64,000 nt of DNA from Bacteroidales bacterium UBA755 (GTDB lineage Bacteria > Bacteroidota > Bacteroidia > Bacteroidales > UBA932): positions 14,919-78,918 of the forward strand of contig DBKH01000002.1 of NCBI GenBank assembly GCA_002297815.1. The letters are read 5' to 3'. The notes beneath the pieces were generated by a model. It saw only the letters and a list, made by a program, of their open reading frames with translations, did not search any database and was not told where the DNA came from. Below, one piece after another: positions 53,248 to 62,492 of the stretch; within the stretch, counting starts at the first letter, position 1, and each line of letters opens with the position of its first letter. The position numbers and the translations under genes are program-made.

Positions 53248-54341
53248 TGGATTTGGATGGAATCATAGGGAACCACGATGCTGTCAAAGCGTTGAAAGGG
53301 ATGGCCGAAACAGGTCGTATCCCTCACGCTATGATGCTTTATGAGAATGACGGTTGTGGGGCAATGGCTCTTGTTCTGGCTTTCCTTAGCCGGATTATGG
53401 GGGATGAGCACAAGGTGTCGGGGTTGATTCATCCAGATGTGCATTATGTCTATCCAGTGGCTAACGGCTCGAAGGTCAACGAAAAAGTGGAAAACCTGAG
53501 GGCAGAGCTTTTTTTGGATTATTGGCGGTCTTTGATGACCTCTAATCCTTATGCCCTTGAGCAAGAGGTCAGTTCCGCATTTGGAATAGAAGGCAAACAG
53601 TCTGGAATAAATAACGCTGAGGCTAAGGAAATTCTTGAAACAGTGTGGCTTACGGCTGTTGAAGGTGGGTGGAAAGCAGTTGTTGTTTATCTTCCAGAGA
53701 AAATGAATGCGGCCTCTGCAAACCGACTTCTCAAAGCCATTGAGGAGCCTCCGGAGAAAACTCTTTTCATCATGATCACTCATGCTCCGGAAAAAGTTAT
53801 GCAGACAATCTCCTCAAGATGCCAAGCGATAAGGGTCCTGCCATATTCAAAAAAGGAGATTTCTGAGATTCTGGTTTCCCGTTTCGGTAAGACCCCTAGT
53901 GAGGCTTCGCAGGCTGCTTTGGTCGCGGGAGGCAGTGTCGGGAGCGCTCTTCACTACCTTTCCGGCAAGGAGGACTACCTCCGTCAGATGGAGTTGTTCA
54001 AAGGCCTCACTGACTCTCTTGTCTCAAAGGATCTAGGTGCGGCATTGAGTTGGGGAGATGCAATGGCAGCTCTTCCATCGCGTGAAAACCAGAAAGCTTT
54101 TTGTAAATTTGCAGGCGAGAGTCTCCGTAAAGTTTTTCTGATACAACAGAACATGCCTCAGATCGCAGGTGTTGCGGAAGAGGAGAAGGACTTTTTTTAT
54201 CGGCTTGCGTCATCGTGTCGGAAGAGTTTTCCGAGGATGGCGGTGTCTTGTTTGGACAGGGCACAGATGCTTATTGACAGGAACGTGAATCAGAAGATTC
54301 TGTTTACAGATCTTGTCGGAAGGCTGTATTTGTTATTCTGA
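53247..54341 (+). CDS. holB: DNA polymerase III delta' subunit
   Basis: HolB is the clamp-loader subunit. DLDGIIGNHDAVKALKGMAE at the start, KMNAASANRLLKAIEEPPEK (conserved sensor region) and MQTISSRCQAIRVLPYSKKE (SRC motif) are characteristic. The P-loop is degenerate (YENDGCGAMAL), as in delta' subunits that do not hydrolyse ATP, and no zinc-binding cysteine cluster is seen. Start 53247 overlaps the stop of the prenyl synthase gene. Confidence 0.88.
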   Translation: MDLDGIIGNHDAVKALKGMAETGRIPHAMMLYENDGCGAMALVLAFLSRIMGDEHKVSGLIHPDVHYVYPVANGSKVNEKVENLRAELFLDYWRSLMTSNPYALEQEVSSAFGIEGKQSGINNAEAKEILETVWLTAVEGGWKAVVVYLPEKMNAASANRLLKAIEEPPEKTLFIMITHAPEKVMQTISSRCQAIRVLPYSKKEISEILVSRFGKTPSEASQAALVAGGSVGSALHYLSGKEDYLRQMELFKGLTDSLVSKDLGAALSWGDAMAALPSRENQKAFCKFAGESLRKVFLIQQNMPQIAGVAEEEKDFFYRLASSCRKSFPRMAVSCLDRAQMLIDRNVNQKILFTDLVGRLYLLF

Positions 54342-54354
54342 CAGTTAATTATGG

Positions 54355-55689
54355 ATGAGTATGGAAAACATTGATAATGAGGCAATACAATTTGATTGCA
54401 ATCGCGGATGCACGATCTCTCAGAACAAAGAGACTGGTGAATATGACTGCAATTATCGTCAAGGATGCTGTAAGTTGAAAGACTACGACTGGCTTCATGG
54501 CATTCGTCAGGAGCAGTTTAAGGACCTTTTTGAGGTTCGCTTCAAAAACACCAGAAAGGGTATTTTCATAAATGCTTCTGGTCAAGGGATAAAGACCGGG
54601 GACTTGGTTATCGTTGAGGCAACCAATGGTCACGATCTTGGCATCGTGACTCTGGAGGGACCTGTTGTGGGACGTCAGATGAAGTGCAAAGGTGTAGATC
54701 CTGAGGCGACTCCTCTTAAGAAAATCTACCGTAAAGCCAAGCCTTTTGACATTGCTAAGTGGCAGGAGGCAATTGCACGCGAACAAGACACGATGATTCA
54801 GGCCCGCAGGATAGCTGCAGAGCTAGGTTTGGACATGAAGATTGGTGATGTGGAGTTTCAAGGAGACGGGACTAAGGCGATTTTCTACTACATCGCTGAT
54901 GGGCGTGTTGATTTCCGCCAACTGATCAAGGTTTATGCGGAGGAGTTCCGCATCAGGATTGAGATGAAGCAGATCGGTGCCCGTCAGGAGGCTGGTCTGA
55001 TTGGTGGCCTTGGAGTCTGTGGCAGAGAACTTTGCTGCGCCAATTTCATCACGAATTTCCAGTCCATCTCCACATCGGCAGCCCGTACTCAGGACCTGTC
55101 CCTGAATCCTCAGAAGCTTGCTGGACAATGTGGAAAGTTGAAATGCTGCCTGAACTACGAGGTAGCCAACTACTTGGACGCTCAGTCTCGTATTCCTAAA
55201 ATCTCCGAACCGCTTGAGTTTGAGGATGGTTTGGCCTACCTTGCAAAGACAGACATTCTTCAGGAGGTTATGTATTTTACCTACGAGAAAGGATCTTTGT
55301 CTAATCTTTACCCTTTGGCTGCATCGGAAGTCGCGCAGATTATCATGATGAACCGTAATGGTCAGAGGCCTGAGTCTCTGAAGAGCGAACCGGAACCGAC
55401 AGGACCTCAATTTGTCTCTGCGGTCGGTGATGACAGCATCACAAGGTTTGACAGACCGAAGAAGAACAAGAATAAGAATCGGAACAAGAACAAGACGAAA
55501 TCCAACGCGGACGTTCAGCCTTCTGTCCAGGCTCCGGTTGATAACGCGGAGGTTACGGTCAGACCAAAGCCGGATGGAGGAAACAACCGCCGTGGCAACG
55601 GGATGCGCAAGTATGTGAACGGTCGTCCCGGACAACGTCCGCGTGGTGAAAGAAAACCAGATCAGAAGCCTCCTAAAGCAGATGCGTAG
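54355..55689 (+). CDS. PSP1-domain protein, RicT/YaaT-like
   Basis: The 444-residue protein has the PSP1 core with the two cysteine motifs CGRELCCANF and CGKLKCCLNYE, plus an N-terminal Cys-rich stretch (CNRGCTISQ; CNYRQGCCK). In Bacillus RicT acts with RicA and RicF on mRNA processing; here the partners are not adjacent. The C-terminal 90 residues are low-complexity, Lys/Asn/Arg-rich (KKNKNKNRNKNKTKSN), likely nucleic-acid binding or disordered. Start is 54355 or 54361. Confidence 0.9.
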   Translation: MSMENIDNEAIQFDCNRGCTISQNKETGEYDCNYRQGCCKLKDYDWLHGIRQEQFKDLFEVRFKNTRKGIFINASGQGIKTGDLVIVEATNGHDLGIVTLEGPVVGRQMKCKGVDPEATPLKKIYRKAKPFDIAKWQEAIAREQDTMIQARRIAAELGLDMKIGDVEFQGDGTKAIFYYIADGRVDFRQLIKVYAEEFRIRIEMKQIGARQEAGLIGGLGVCGRELCCANFITNFQSISTSAARTQDLSLNPQKLAGQCGKLKCCLNYEVANYLDAQSRIPKISEPLEFEDGLAYLAKTDILQEVMYFTYEKGSLSNLYPLAASEVAQIIMMNRNGQRPESLKSEPEPTGPQFVSAVGDDSITRFDRPKKNKNKNRNKNKTKSNADVQPSVQAPVDNAEVTVRPKPDGGNNRRGNGMRKYVNGRPGQRPRGERKPDQKPPKADA

Positions 55690-56125
55690 GACTTTTCTTG
55701 GCTTTGTGTTCTTGGTGGTCGTGGCATCGTGTTCACGGCCTTCATCTTACGAGCCATTTGTGATTAGAGAGGATGCTGAGTACGGTGACACCTACAATTT
55801 CAACTTGGATCTGTCAGACTCAACCCTTTCTTATGGTCTGAGTTTCTACACAAGGCTTGAGCGCCCACCTTTTGGAGAATTCCCCTCTGACAGCATTTCT
55901 TTGGATCTTCGCTGGATTTCCCCGTCTGACTCGGTGATTCTTTCGGACACGACTTACATACGTGTGGATTGTCCGGTGGACTCATCGTACTATGCGAGGG
56001 ATTATATTTCTGATTATAAGGATGTTATGGATTTGCCAGAGCATGGGGTGTGGCGTCTTAAAGCCAGGGTACTTAATGACTCCGAATTACTCAGGGGTGT
56101 AGGTGTGATATTCACAAGAAAATAA
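55682..56125 (+). CDS. gldH: GldH-family lipoprotein
   Basis: A lipoprotein signal ends at Cys17 (VVVASC). The 147-residue protein has EDAEYGDTYNFNLDLSD, GLSFYTRLERPPFGEFPSDS and SDYKDVMDLPEHGVWRLKAR, resembling GldH of the gliding/T9SS group. Non-motile Bacteroidales keep GldH homologues of unknown role. The start overlaps the PSP1 stop and the stop overlaps the trmB start, so the three genes form an operon. Upstream in-frame codons from 55643 lie in the PSP1 gene and are rejected. Confidence 0.8.
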   Translation: MRRTFLGFVFLVVVASCSRPSSYEPFVIREDAEYGDTYNFNLDLSDSTLSYGLSFYTRLERPPFGEFPSDSISLDLRWISPSDSVILSDTTYIRVDCPVDSSYYARDYISDYKDVMDLPEHGVWRLKARVLNDSELLRGVGVIFTRK

Positions 56126-56961
56126 TGGGACACGATAAACTTAGAAAATTCGCGGAGAACGAGACATTCTCCTGCCTTCTTCAGCCGGAGGCCGCTTCGG
56201 TGCTGGACAAATCCGAACCCGTAGATGGCTTGAGACTTAAGGATCACCCTATCAAGGGACATTGGAACGAGAGGATGTTTGCTACCGGGCAACCTATCGT
56301 GCTTGAGCTCGGTTGCGGGAAGGGGGAGTACACCATTGATCTTTCCCGCAGGGAGCCATCGCTCAACTACATCGGGGTGGACATCAAGGGTGCGCGCCTT
56401 TGGAAGGGTGCAAAGTTCGCCACGGAGAACAATCTTCCGAATGTGGCTTTCCTGCGCATGAGAATCGAGTTCATCGATGCCTTCTTCGCTCCGGAAGAGG
56501 TTTCGGAAATATGGCTGACCTTCTCCGACCCTCAGATGAAGAGCGAGAACTGCCGCCTGACAAGTCCGCTTTTTATGGAGCGCTACCGCAAGTTCCTGAA
56601 AAAGGGAGGAATAGTCCACCTCAAGACGGACAGCCGCTTTCTTTATGAATATTCCCGCGCGGTGGCCGAGCAGAACGGCCTGACGATTCTGGCCAGCACC
56701 AACGATCTTTACGGCACCGGTCGTGCTGACCTTTCGGATTGTGCTCTGCGTTCTGTTGCCGGTGAATCCGCAGTCGAGGCCCTCTTCGAGGTCCAGACCT
56801 TCTACGAAAAGATGTTCTCCGCCCAAGGCTACAAGATCACCTACCTGAGCTTCGTGATCGACCACGAAGGCCCGTACCTCCACCCCGATTTCGACTCCGA
56901 CTACTGGCGCTCCATCGAAGGCCCCCGCCACTTCACCCATCAGCCGGAAAAACAGCGCTAA
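56125..56961 (+). CDS. trmB: tRNA (guanine-N7-)-methyltransferase
   Basis: TrmB methylates G46 in the tRNA variable loop. The SAM motif LELGCGKGEYTIDLSRRE, the family motif IWLTFSDPQMK and GGIVHLKTDSRFLYEYS are present. The usual FPDPW reads FSDPQ, as I recall being common in Bacteroidetes TrmB. Length 278 with an N-terminal extension of about 55 residues relative to short TrmB forms. It is the last gene of the plus-strand run 50717-56961. Confidence 0.92.
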   Translation: MGHDKLRKFAENETFSCLLQPEAASVLDKSEPVDGLRLKDHPIKGHWNERMFATGQPIVLELGCGKGEYTIDLSRREPSLNYIGVDIKGARLWKGAKFATENNLPNVAFLRMRIEFIDAFFAPEEVSEIWLTFSDPQMKSENCRLTSPLFMERYRKFLKKGGIVHLKTDSRFLYEYSRAVAEQNGLTILASTNDLYGTGRADLSDCALRSVAGESAVEALFEVQTFYEKMFSAQGYKITYLSFVIDHEGPYLHPDFDSDYWRSIEGPRHFTHQPEKQR

Positions 56962-56972
56962 AGCCTCTCCTC

Positions 56973-56999
56973 CGGTCACTGAGCCTGTCGAAGTGACCG
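56973..56999. repeat. REP-like palindromic repeat after trmB
   Basis: CGGTCACT (56973-56980) and AGTGACCG (56992-56999) flank GAGCCTGTCGA. The unit belongs to the same family as the repeats at 14824-14944 and 58824-58947. It lies in the 231-base non-coding gap 56962-57192 between convergent genes. Confidence 0.8.
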
Positions 57000-57034
57000 T
57001 CATGTCACCTTTGCACTGAACAAGCGCATTTTAT

Positions 57035-57105
57035 CCTTTTAATGCTACCGATGAGCGCTACTTGACTACCTACGGCAACATTTAAACCTTTTAATGCTGC
57101 CGTAG
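57035..57105. repeat. Second palindromic/direct repeat in the trmB-U32 gap
   Basis: CCTTTTAATGCTACCG (57035-57050) recurs as CCTTTTAATGCTGCCG (57087-57102). The second copy also forms an inverted repeat: CTACGGCAACATTTAAA (57070-57086) and TTTTAATGCTGCCGTAG (57089-57105) differ at two positions. A further partial copy, CAGCAGCATTTT, is at 57125-57136. The region may be a bidirectional terminator or a repeat cluster. Confidence 0.55.
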
Positions 57106-57192
57106 AGTGCCTTTTACCCTTCCACAGCAGCATTTTCGACTCAAGACGTTGCTGAAAGGCGCGTCATTATTGAGAGCTAAAGAGGCGGAGTC

Positions 57193-58461
57193 TCAGACCT
57201 CCCGCCAGATGTAAACCTTGTCGCCTCGGCGGAGCTTTTTGCCGCCTGGGATGCGGATGTCGTCAGGGAATATTACTGGAATGGAGCAGAGGGTGCCTTT
57301 CGCGGCCATCCCTGTTGGCTTTAGGTCAACACGGATCTCGTTGACTGTCTGTTCTATGACTCCGGTGGTCTCACCGATGATCAGGATGTCGTCACCTTTG
57401 CGGAGAGCTTCGGACTCCACCAGCACCTCGGCTACGGAGATTCTGTCGAACCAGTTCGTGATCTTTCCGCAGTAGATTTTCTTTCGGGTGGCGTGACTGC
57501 CGTAGACATCACTCCACTCACCGAGTTTGGCGCCTTGATAGTAACCGTCCCAGAAGCCTCTGTTGAAGACCTCGGACAGTTCCTCTTTCAAAGAGGCTGC
57601 TAGCTCAGGCGTGTAACGTCCCTCGCAGACCGCGTCCGCTGCCCGACGATAGCATTCAGCGGTCTTTTTGACATATTCAGCACTCCTTGCCCGTCCCTCA
57701 ATCTTGAAGACCTTGACTCCGGCACCGATGATCTTGTCCATGAACTCGATGGTGCACAGATCCTTAGGGGACATGATGTACTTGTTGTCTATGTTCAGTT
57801 TTGTGCCCGTCTCAAGGTCCGTGACCTCGTACCCCCTGCGGCAAAGCTGGTAGCAAGCCCCCCGGTTAGCTGACGCCCCGTAGGTCTGGAGGCTCAGGTA
57901 GCACTTCCCGGAAACTGCCATGCAGAGGGCACCGTGGGCGAACATCTCGATTCGCACCAGATTCCCAGACGGCCCCTTGATCCCTTCCTGCACGATGGCT
58001 TCATGAATATCCTTGACCTGATGAAGGTTGAGCTCCCTGGCCAGCACGATCACGTCCGCGAATTGAGAGTAGAACCGCAGTGCCTCGACATTCGACACGT
58101 TGAGCTGCGTGGAGATGTGCACTTCCAACCCGATTTGACGGCAATAGGTTATCGCTGCCATGTCCGAGGCGATGATTGCGTTCACTCCAGCCACCTTGGC
58201 AGCATCCAGAGCCTTCCGCATAGGAGCGAGATCCTCTCCGTAAAGGACAATATTCAGGGTCATGTAGGTCTTGACACCATATTCTCGGCAGATTTCCACA
58301 ATCTTCGGTAGGTCATCCGGGGTGAAGTTGTTCGCTGAGTGCGAGCGCATGTTGAGGTTCCCCACTCCGAAATAGACGGAGTTCGCTCCACCCTGAATCG
58401 CTGCATGCAGACATTCAAAATTGCCCGCCGGTGCCATTATCTCAAGTTCCTTCTTGTCCAT
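57193..58461 (-). CDS. U32-family peptidase-like protein (TrhP/RlhA type)
   Basis: The U32 signature appears as IEMFAHGALCMAVSGKCYLS, with LEIMAPAGNFECLHAAIQGG at the N-terminus and cysteines in SANRGACYQLCRRGYE that fit an iron-sulfur site. Recent work links this family to prephenate-dependent tRNA or rRNA hydroxylation rather than proteolysis, so an RNA-modification role is likely. At 422 residues it is of TrhP size, shorter than RlhA. It is divergent from malQ. Confidence 0.88.
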   Translation of the reverse strand: MDKKELEIMAPAGNFECLHAAIQGGANSVYFGVGNLNMRSHSANNFTPDDLPKIVEICREYGVKTYMTLNIVLYGEDLAPMRKALDAAKVAGVNAIIASDMAAITYCRQIGLEVHISTQLNVSNVEALRFYSQFADVIVLARELNLHQVKDIHEAIVQEGIKGPSGNLVRIEMFAHGALCMAVSGKCYLSLQTYGASANRGACYQLCRRGYEVTDLETGTKLNIDNKYIMSPKDLCTIEFMDKIIGAGVKVFKIEGRARSAEYVKKTAECYRRAADAVCEGRYTPELAASLKEELSEVFNRGFWDGYYQGAKLGEWSDVYGSHATRKKIYCGKITNWFDRISVAEVLVESEALRKGDDILIIGETTGVIEQTVNEIRVDLKPTGMAAKGTLCSIPVIFPDDIRIPGGKKLRRGDKVYIWREV

Positions 58462-58607
58462 GTCTCTGAATATTATTCCTCAAAATTAACCCATAAAATC
58501 GCCAATCACAAATTTCCTTTCCGCTTTATTCCCAAAACTGCGTTCAAATTCAGATATTTTCGCTAATATTGCAGATTGTGGCGGACTAATTCCGCTGCCA
58601 AAACACT

Positions 58608-61109
58608 ATGCAACTTAAAATTACCCTTGAATATTTCACTTCGCCTGGGGAGGAACTTTTTCTGAACCTCTCCGATGGGCAATCAATAGCTATGGAATAT
58701 GTTGCCGAGGGGCGGTGGGAGGCATCTTTGGAGGTCCCTGATGCGGTTTCGGAGCTAGAATATTCCTTTGAACTTCACCGTGGTGGGCAGTGTGTTCATC
58801 GCGAGTGGGGAAGGCATACGGCCCCTGTGGTTCGGCAGGGCTCACCAACCATCGAAGGGACCGACGCTTCGACAAGCTCAGCGACCATCAAAACACCGGT
58901 CGCTTCGGCAGGCTCAGCCGCTTCGGCAGGCTCAGCGACCGAAGCGGGAACCGAGTCCCTTGAAATCCGCGACCGTTGGCAGGACCGTCCTGAAGACTCA
59001 CCGTTCTGGACCAAGGCCTTCACCGACGTGATATTCAAACGGAAACCGGCTTCGCCAAAGCGTTCCGGTAATGTGACCTTTACCGTTCCGGAAGCTCGGA
59101 TCCGTAAGGATGAGATTTTGGCTATCACCGGCAGTGGCAAAATGTTCGATGACTGGAAAAAGTTCGTCCAGTTGAGCCCTGTTTCCGCTCCGCTTTGGAA
59201 CGTAACCCTTAATGTGAAGGAACCGTTTGAGTATAAATTCGTTATTCTGGACGCAAAGACGAAAAAAACTAAAGTCTGGGAATCCGGCCCCAACCATTTC
59301 TTCGCGGAAGTTCCGGCCAAGGGCCGTCTGCTTGAGATCAGGGATGTCGTTCCGGAGTTCGAGATTAAGCCTTGGCGTGGGGCAGGCACCGCGATCCCTG
59401 TCTTTTCCCTCCGCAGCGAGACCAGCTTCGGCGTAGGCGAGTTCAAAGACCTCAAGAAACTGGTGGACTGGGCCGCAAAGACAGGCCAGAGCATCATCCA
59501 GCTCCTGCCGATCAACGACACCACAATGACTGGAACATGGACTGATTCCTACCCTTACAATGCGAACTCGACATTCGCCCTTCACCCACAGTTCATCCAT
59601 CTTCCGGATGCGTGGGTCAAGGCCGATAAAAAATTTAAGGCTCTCCAGAAAGAGCTCAATGCGCTCCCAGCTGTTGACTATGAGAGAGTTAATAATGAAA
59701 AGATCCGCCTTCTGAAAGAGGCTTTCGAGAAAGTCGGCCAGGAAGTGATGTCTGGGGAAAGCTACAAAAAATTCTATTCCGCCAACAAAGACTGGCTCAT
59801 CCCTTATGCCGCTTTCTGTGTCTTGAGAGACGTCAACGGAACACCGGAGTTCGGAAAATGGAAGTCACTTTCTGAATATTCAGAAACCAAGGTCAAGTCA
59901 TTCTGCCGTAGGCATAAGAACGAGACTGACTTCTACTGCTTCGTTCAGTTCTGCCTCGATGCGCAGCTGAAGGAGGCTGTTGAATATGCCCATTCGAAGG
60001 GTGTGGCGATCAAGGGGGACCTTCCAATCGGAATCAGCCGCACGAGTGTGGATGCATGGCAGTATCCACATCTGTTTAATCTTGATTCTCAGGCTGGAGC
60101 ACCGCCTGACGCTTTCTCTGCAGATGGCCAGAACTGGGGCTTCCCGACCTACAATTGGGAGGAGATGGCCAAGGACGGCTACGCTTGGTGGAAGGCACGT
60201 CTGAAGAAGATGAGTGAATATTTTGACACATTTAGGATCGATCATATTCTTGGATTCTTCCGTATCTGGGAAATACCGGTCGGGGTGAAGTCGGGCTTGC
60301 TTGGCCATTTCAATCCTGCGCTTCCGTACTCTGCCGATGAATTGAGAGGCAGGGGCTTTGATCCTAATTCACAGTTGTTTGTACCTGATCCGCATCGTGA
60401 CGGATGGTATCATCCACGTATCGCTGCCCAGAACACGGAGGACTTCCGAGCGCTTAACGATTACTTCAAGAACGCCTACAACGATCTCTACAATGATTTC
60501 TTCTACCATCGTCACAACGGATTCTGGAAGGAGTGCGCCATGAAGAAGTTGCCGGTCCTTCTGGATTCGACCGGAATGCTGGCCTGCGGGGAGGATCTAG
60601 GAATGATTCCGGCCTGCGTCCCTGAGGTGATGAAGGATCTGCACATCCTGTCATTGGAGATCCAGAGGATGCCGAAGTCTCCCGAGAAGACATTTGACGA
60701 GCCGTGGACCTATCCATATCTTTCGGTCTGTGCTACCGGAACCCACGACACCTCCACCTTGCGTGGTTGGTGGGAGGAAGACCGTGCCATGTCCGAAAGG
60801 TTCTATCATGAAATCCTCCATTGTGAAGGGCAGGCTCCGTACTTCTGTGAGCCATGGATCTGCGAGCGGATTGTGAACCAGCACTTGGACTCTCCTTCAA
60901 TGCTGTGTGTCCTCCCGCTTCAGGACTGGATGTCCATTGACGGAGAGGTCCGCTATCAAGGTAAGCCGGAAGACGAGCGCATCAACATTCCGGCCATCTC
61001 CCGTCACTACTGGCGCTGGAGGATGCACCTCACCCTTGAGGATCTCTTATCCCGCTCCGACTTCAACCGCAATCTGCACGATCTCATTTCTGATTCCGGA
61101 AGAGGTTAG
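58608..61109 (+). CDS. malQ: 4-alpha-glucanotransferase with tandem starch-binding domains
   Basis: The GH77 enzyme disproportionates maltodextrins. Residues 1-70 and about 140-245 each resemble a CBM20-type starch-binding domain (EYFTSPGEELFLNL; SGKMFDDWKKFVQLS; FEYKFVILDA). The catalytic region carries TFRIDHILGFFRIWEIP (nucleophile Asp), LACGEDLGMIP (acid/base Glu) and TGTHDTSTLRGWWEED. This is the DPE2-like, type II architecture common in Bacteroidetes. Residues about 73-113, between the two binding domains, are encoded by REP-like repeats and read as Ala/Ser/Gly-rich linker. Confidence 0.92.
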   Translation: MQLKITLEYFTSPGEELFLNLSDGQSIAMEYVAEGRWEASLEVPDAVSELEYSFELHRGGQCVHREWGRHTAPVVRQGSPTIEGTDASTSSATIKTPVASAGSAASAGSATEAGTESLEIRDRWQDRPEDSPFWTKAFTDVIFKRKPASPKRSGNVTFTVPEARIRKDEILAITGSGKMFDDWKKFVQLSPVSAPLWNVTLNVKEPFEYKFVILDAKTKKTKVWESGPNHFFAEVPAKGRLLEIRDVVPEFEIKPWRGAGTAIPVFSLRSETSFGVGEFKDLKKLVDWAAKTGQSIIQLLPINDTTMTGTWTDSYPYNANSTFALHPQFIHLPDAWVKADKKFKALQKELNALPAVDYERVNNEKIRLLKEAFEKVGQEVMSGESYKKFYSANKDWLIPYAAFCVLRDVNGTPEFGKWKSLSEYSETKVKSFCRRHKNETDFYCFVQFCLDAQLKEAVEYAHSKGVAIKGDLPIGISRTSVDAWQYPHLFNLDSQAGAPPDAFSADGQNWGFPTYNWEEMAKDGYAWWKARLKKMSEYFDTFRIDHILGFFRIWEIPVGVKSGLLGHFNPALPYSADELRGRGFDPNSQLFVPDPHRDGWYHPRIAAQNTEDFRALNDYFKNAYNDLYNDFFYHRHNGFWKECAMKKLPVLLDSTGMLACGEDLGMIPACVPEVMKDLHILSLEIQRMPKSPEKTFDEPWTYPYLSVCATGTHDTSTLRGWWEEDRAMSERFYHEILHCEGQAPYFCEPWICERIVNQHLDSPSMLCVLPLQDWMSIDGEVRYQGKPEDERINIPAISRHYWRWRMHLTLEDLLSRSDFNRNLHDLISDSGRG
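58824..58947. repeat. REP-like repeat cluster inside malQ
   Basis: GTGGTTCGGCAGGGCTCACC (near 58827) matches the unit at 14904 apart from one base in this stretch, and is followed by CGCTTCGACAAGCTCAGCGA (58865) and two GCTTCGGCAGGCTCAG units (58902 and 58920). All are translated in frame. Confidence 0.8.
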
Positions 61110-61122
61110 ACATCAGGTTAAG

Positions 61123-61195
61123 ACGTTAAAGAACAAAGACATTCCCGAATTTTGCACGTTACCAAAATTCGGGAATGTCTTTGTTCTTTGAACGT
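61123..61195. repeat. Near-perfect long inverted repeat between malQ and purT
   Basis: The arms 61128-61154 and 61163-61189 are perfectly complementary over 27 bp around the 8-nt loop CACGTTAC; ACGTT (61123-61127) and AACGT (61191-61195) extend the stem past one bulged G. The core CATTCCCGAATTTTG is read again inverted. No T run follows the right arm, so it is not a standard terminator. Confidence 0.9.
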
Positions 61196-61249
61196 AAGGA
61201 ACAGGTGTCGTCAGATCTTAAAAATCTTGTCCCTGTGGGTGAATATTCG

Positions 61250-61257
61250 TAAATTTG
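61250..61257 (+). promoter_or_regulatory. -7 box of purT
   Basis: TAAATTTG matches TAnnTTTG and lies 24 nt before the purT ATG at 61282. The long inverted repeat ends 54 nt upstream of the box. Confidence 0.45.
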
Positions 61258-61281
61258 AAGATTCAAACACAATTTTTCGGT

Positions 61282-62466
61282 ATGGCAAACATTGGTAACC
61301 CTTTCACTCCAGTGGAGAAAAAGGCCGTTCTCTGCGGATCTGGAGAACTTGGAAAAGAAATCGCTATTGAACTTGAACGCTATGGAGTGCATGTTGTGGC
61401 TGTGGATAAATATCCGAACGCTCCAGCAATGCAGGTGGCTCAGTCGTCTCATGTTCTGTCGATGCTTGATGGAGAGGCACTTGCTTCAATGATTGAGGAA
61501 GAAAAACCTGACTTGATCATCCCTGAGGTCGAGGCTATTGCTACTCCGAAGCTCGTTGAACTTGAGAAGAAGGGCTATAAGGTCATCCCGACCGCCAATG
61601 CCACTTACCTGACAATGAATAGGGAGGGAATCAGGCGTCTGGCAGCCGAGGAACTGGGCATTCCAACCTCAAGATACGAGTTCGCCCAGACTGAGGATGA
61701 GTTCAAGGCCGCTGTGGCTCGGATTGGTTTCCCGTGTGTCGTGAAGCCTGTGATGAGTTCTTCCGGCCATGGCCAAAGTGTGGTACGGGATGAGTCTCAG
61801 GTCGCCCAGGCTTGGAAGATTTCTCAGGAGGGTGGACGCGCAGGAGGTGGAAAGGTTATCGTTGAGGGTTTCGTGGATTTTGACTATGAGATTACCCTTT
61901 TGACTGTGCGCCATTGTGCCGGAACTACCTTCCTCAAACCAGTTGGCCATCATCAGGTTGATGGGGATTATCGTGAGTCATGGCAGCCTCAGGGCATGAG
62001 CGTGGCTGCTGAAAAGAAGGCTCAGGAGATTGCGGGAAAAATTACCGCAGCGCTGGGCGGCTACGGAATATTCGGAGTCGAGCTCTTCGTCAAAGGAGAG
62101 GATGTGATATTCAGTGAAGTCTCTCCAAGGCCGCACGACACAGGAATGGTGACGATGATCTCGCAGGATATGTCAGAGTTTGCCCTTCACGCCCGCGCTG
62201 TTCTGGGACTGCCTATTCCGGAGGTCCGTTTCTACGGGCCGTCAGCCTCGAAGGCGATCGTTGTCGAAGGAAACACCAATGAATATGAGTTTCAGGACGT
62301 TGACAAGGTCCTAGAGGAGCCTGGCGTGCAGGTTCGGTTCTTCGGAAAACCGGAGATCAGAGGACATCGCCGAGTAGGTGTCATCCTCGCGACAGATGAG
62401 ACCGTTGAGAAGGCCCTTCAGAAGGCTGAGAGGGCATATTCAAAACTCAAGGTCAAGGTTTATTAG
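61282..62466 (+). CDS. purT: Formate-dependent phosphoribosylglycinamide formyltransferase (GAR transformylase 2)
   Basis: PurT makes formyl-GAR from GAR, formate and ATP in purine synthesis. The ATP-grasp features are [92 protein letters not shown] and [15 protein letters not shown]. The start [10 protein letters not shown] at 61282 is preferred over an in-frame codon at 61255 that would fall at the promoter. The 394-residue length is typical. Confidence 0.97.
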   Translation: MANIGNPFTPVEKKAVLCGSGELGKEIAIELERYGVHVVAVDKYPNAPAMQVAQSSHVLSMLDGEALASMIEEEKPDLIIPEVEAIATPKLVELEKKGYKVIPTANATYLTMNREGIRRLAAEELGIPTSRYEFAQTEDEFKAAVARIGFPCVVKPVMSSSGHGQSVVRDESQVAQAWKISQEGGRAGGGKVIVEGFVDFDYEITLLTVRHCAGTTFLKPVGHHQVDGDYRESWQPQGMSVAAEKKAQEIAGKITAALGGYGIFGVELFVKGEDVIFSEVSPRPHDTGMVTMISQDMSEFALHARAVLGLPIPEVRFYGPSASKAIVVEGNTNEYEFQDVDKVLEEPGVQVRFFGKPEIRGHRRVGVILATDETVEKALQKAERAYSKLKVKVY

Positions 62467-62492
62467 AAATATTCCAGTAGAGTAAACGCTTT

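Noticed and set aside
53320..53400. HolB with broken P-loop as a pseudogene
   Set aside because: Delta' subunits of the clamp loader commonly lack a functional Walker A motif; the rest of the protein is normal.
56500..56530. TrmB with altered FPDPW motif as a degenerate enzyme
   Set aside because: FSDPQ is, as far as I recall, usual in Bacteroidetes TrmB proteins and the SAM motif is intact.
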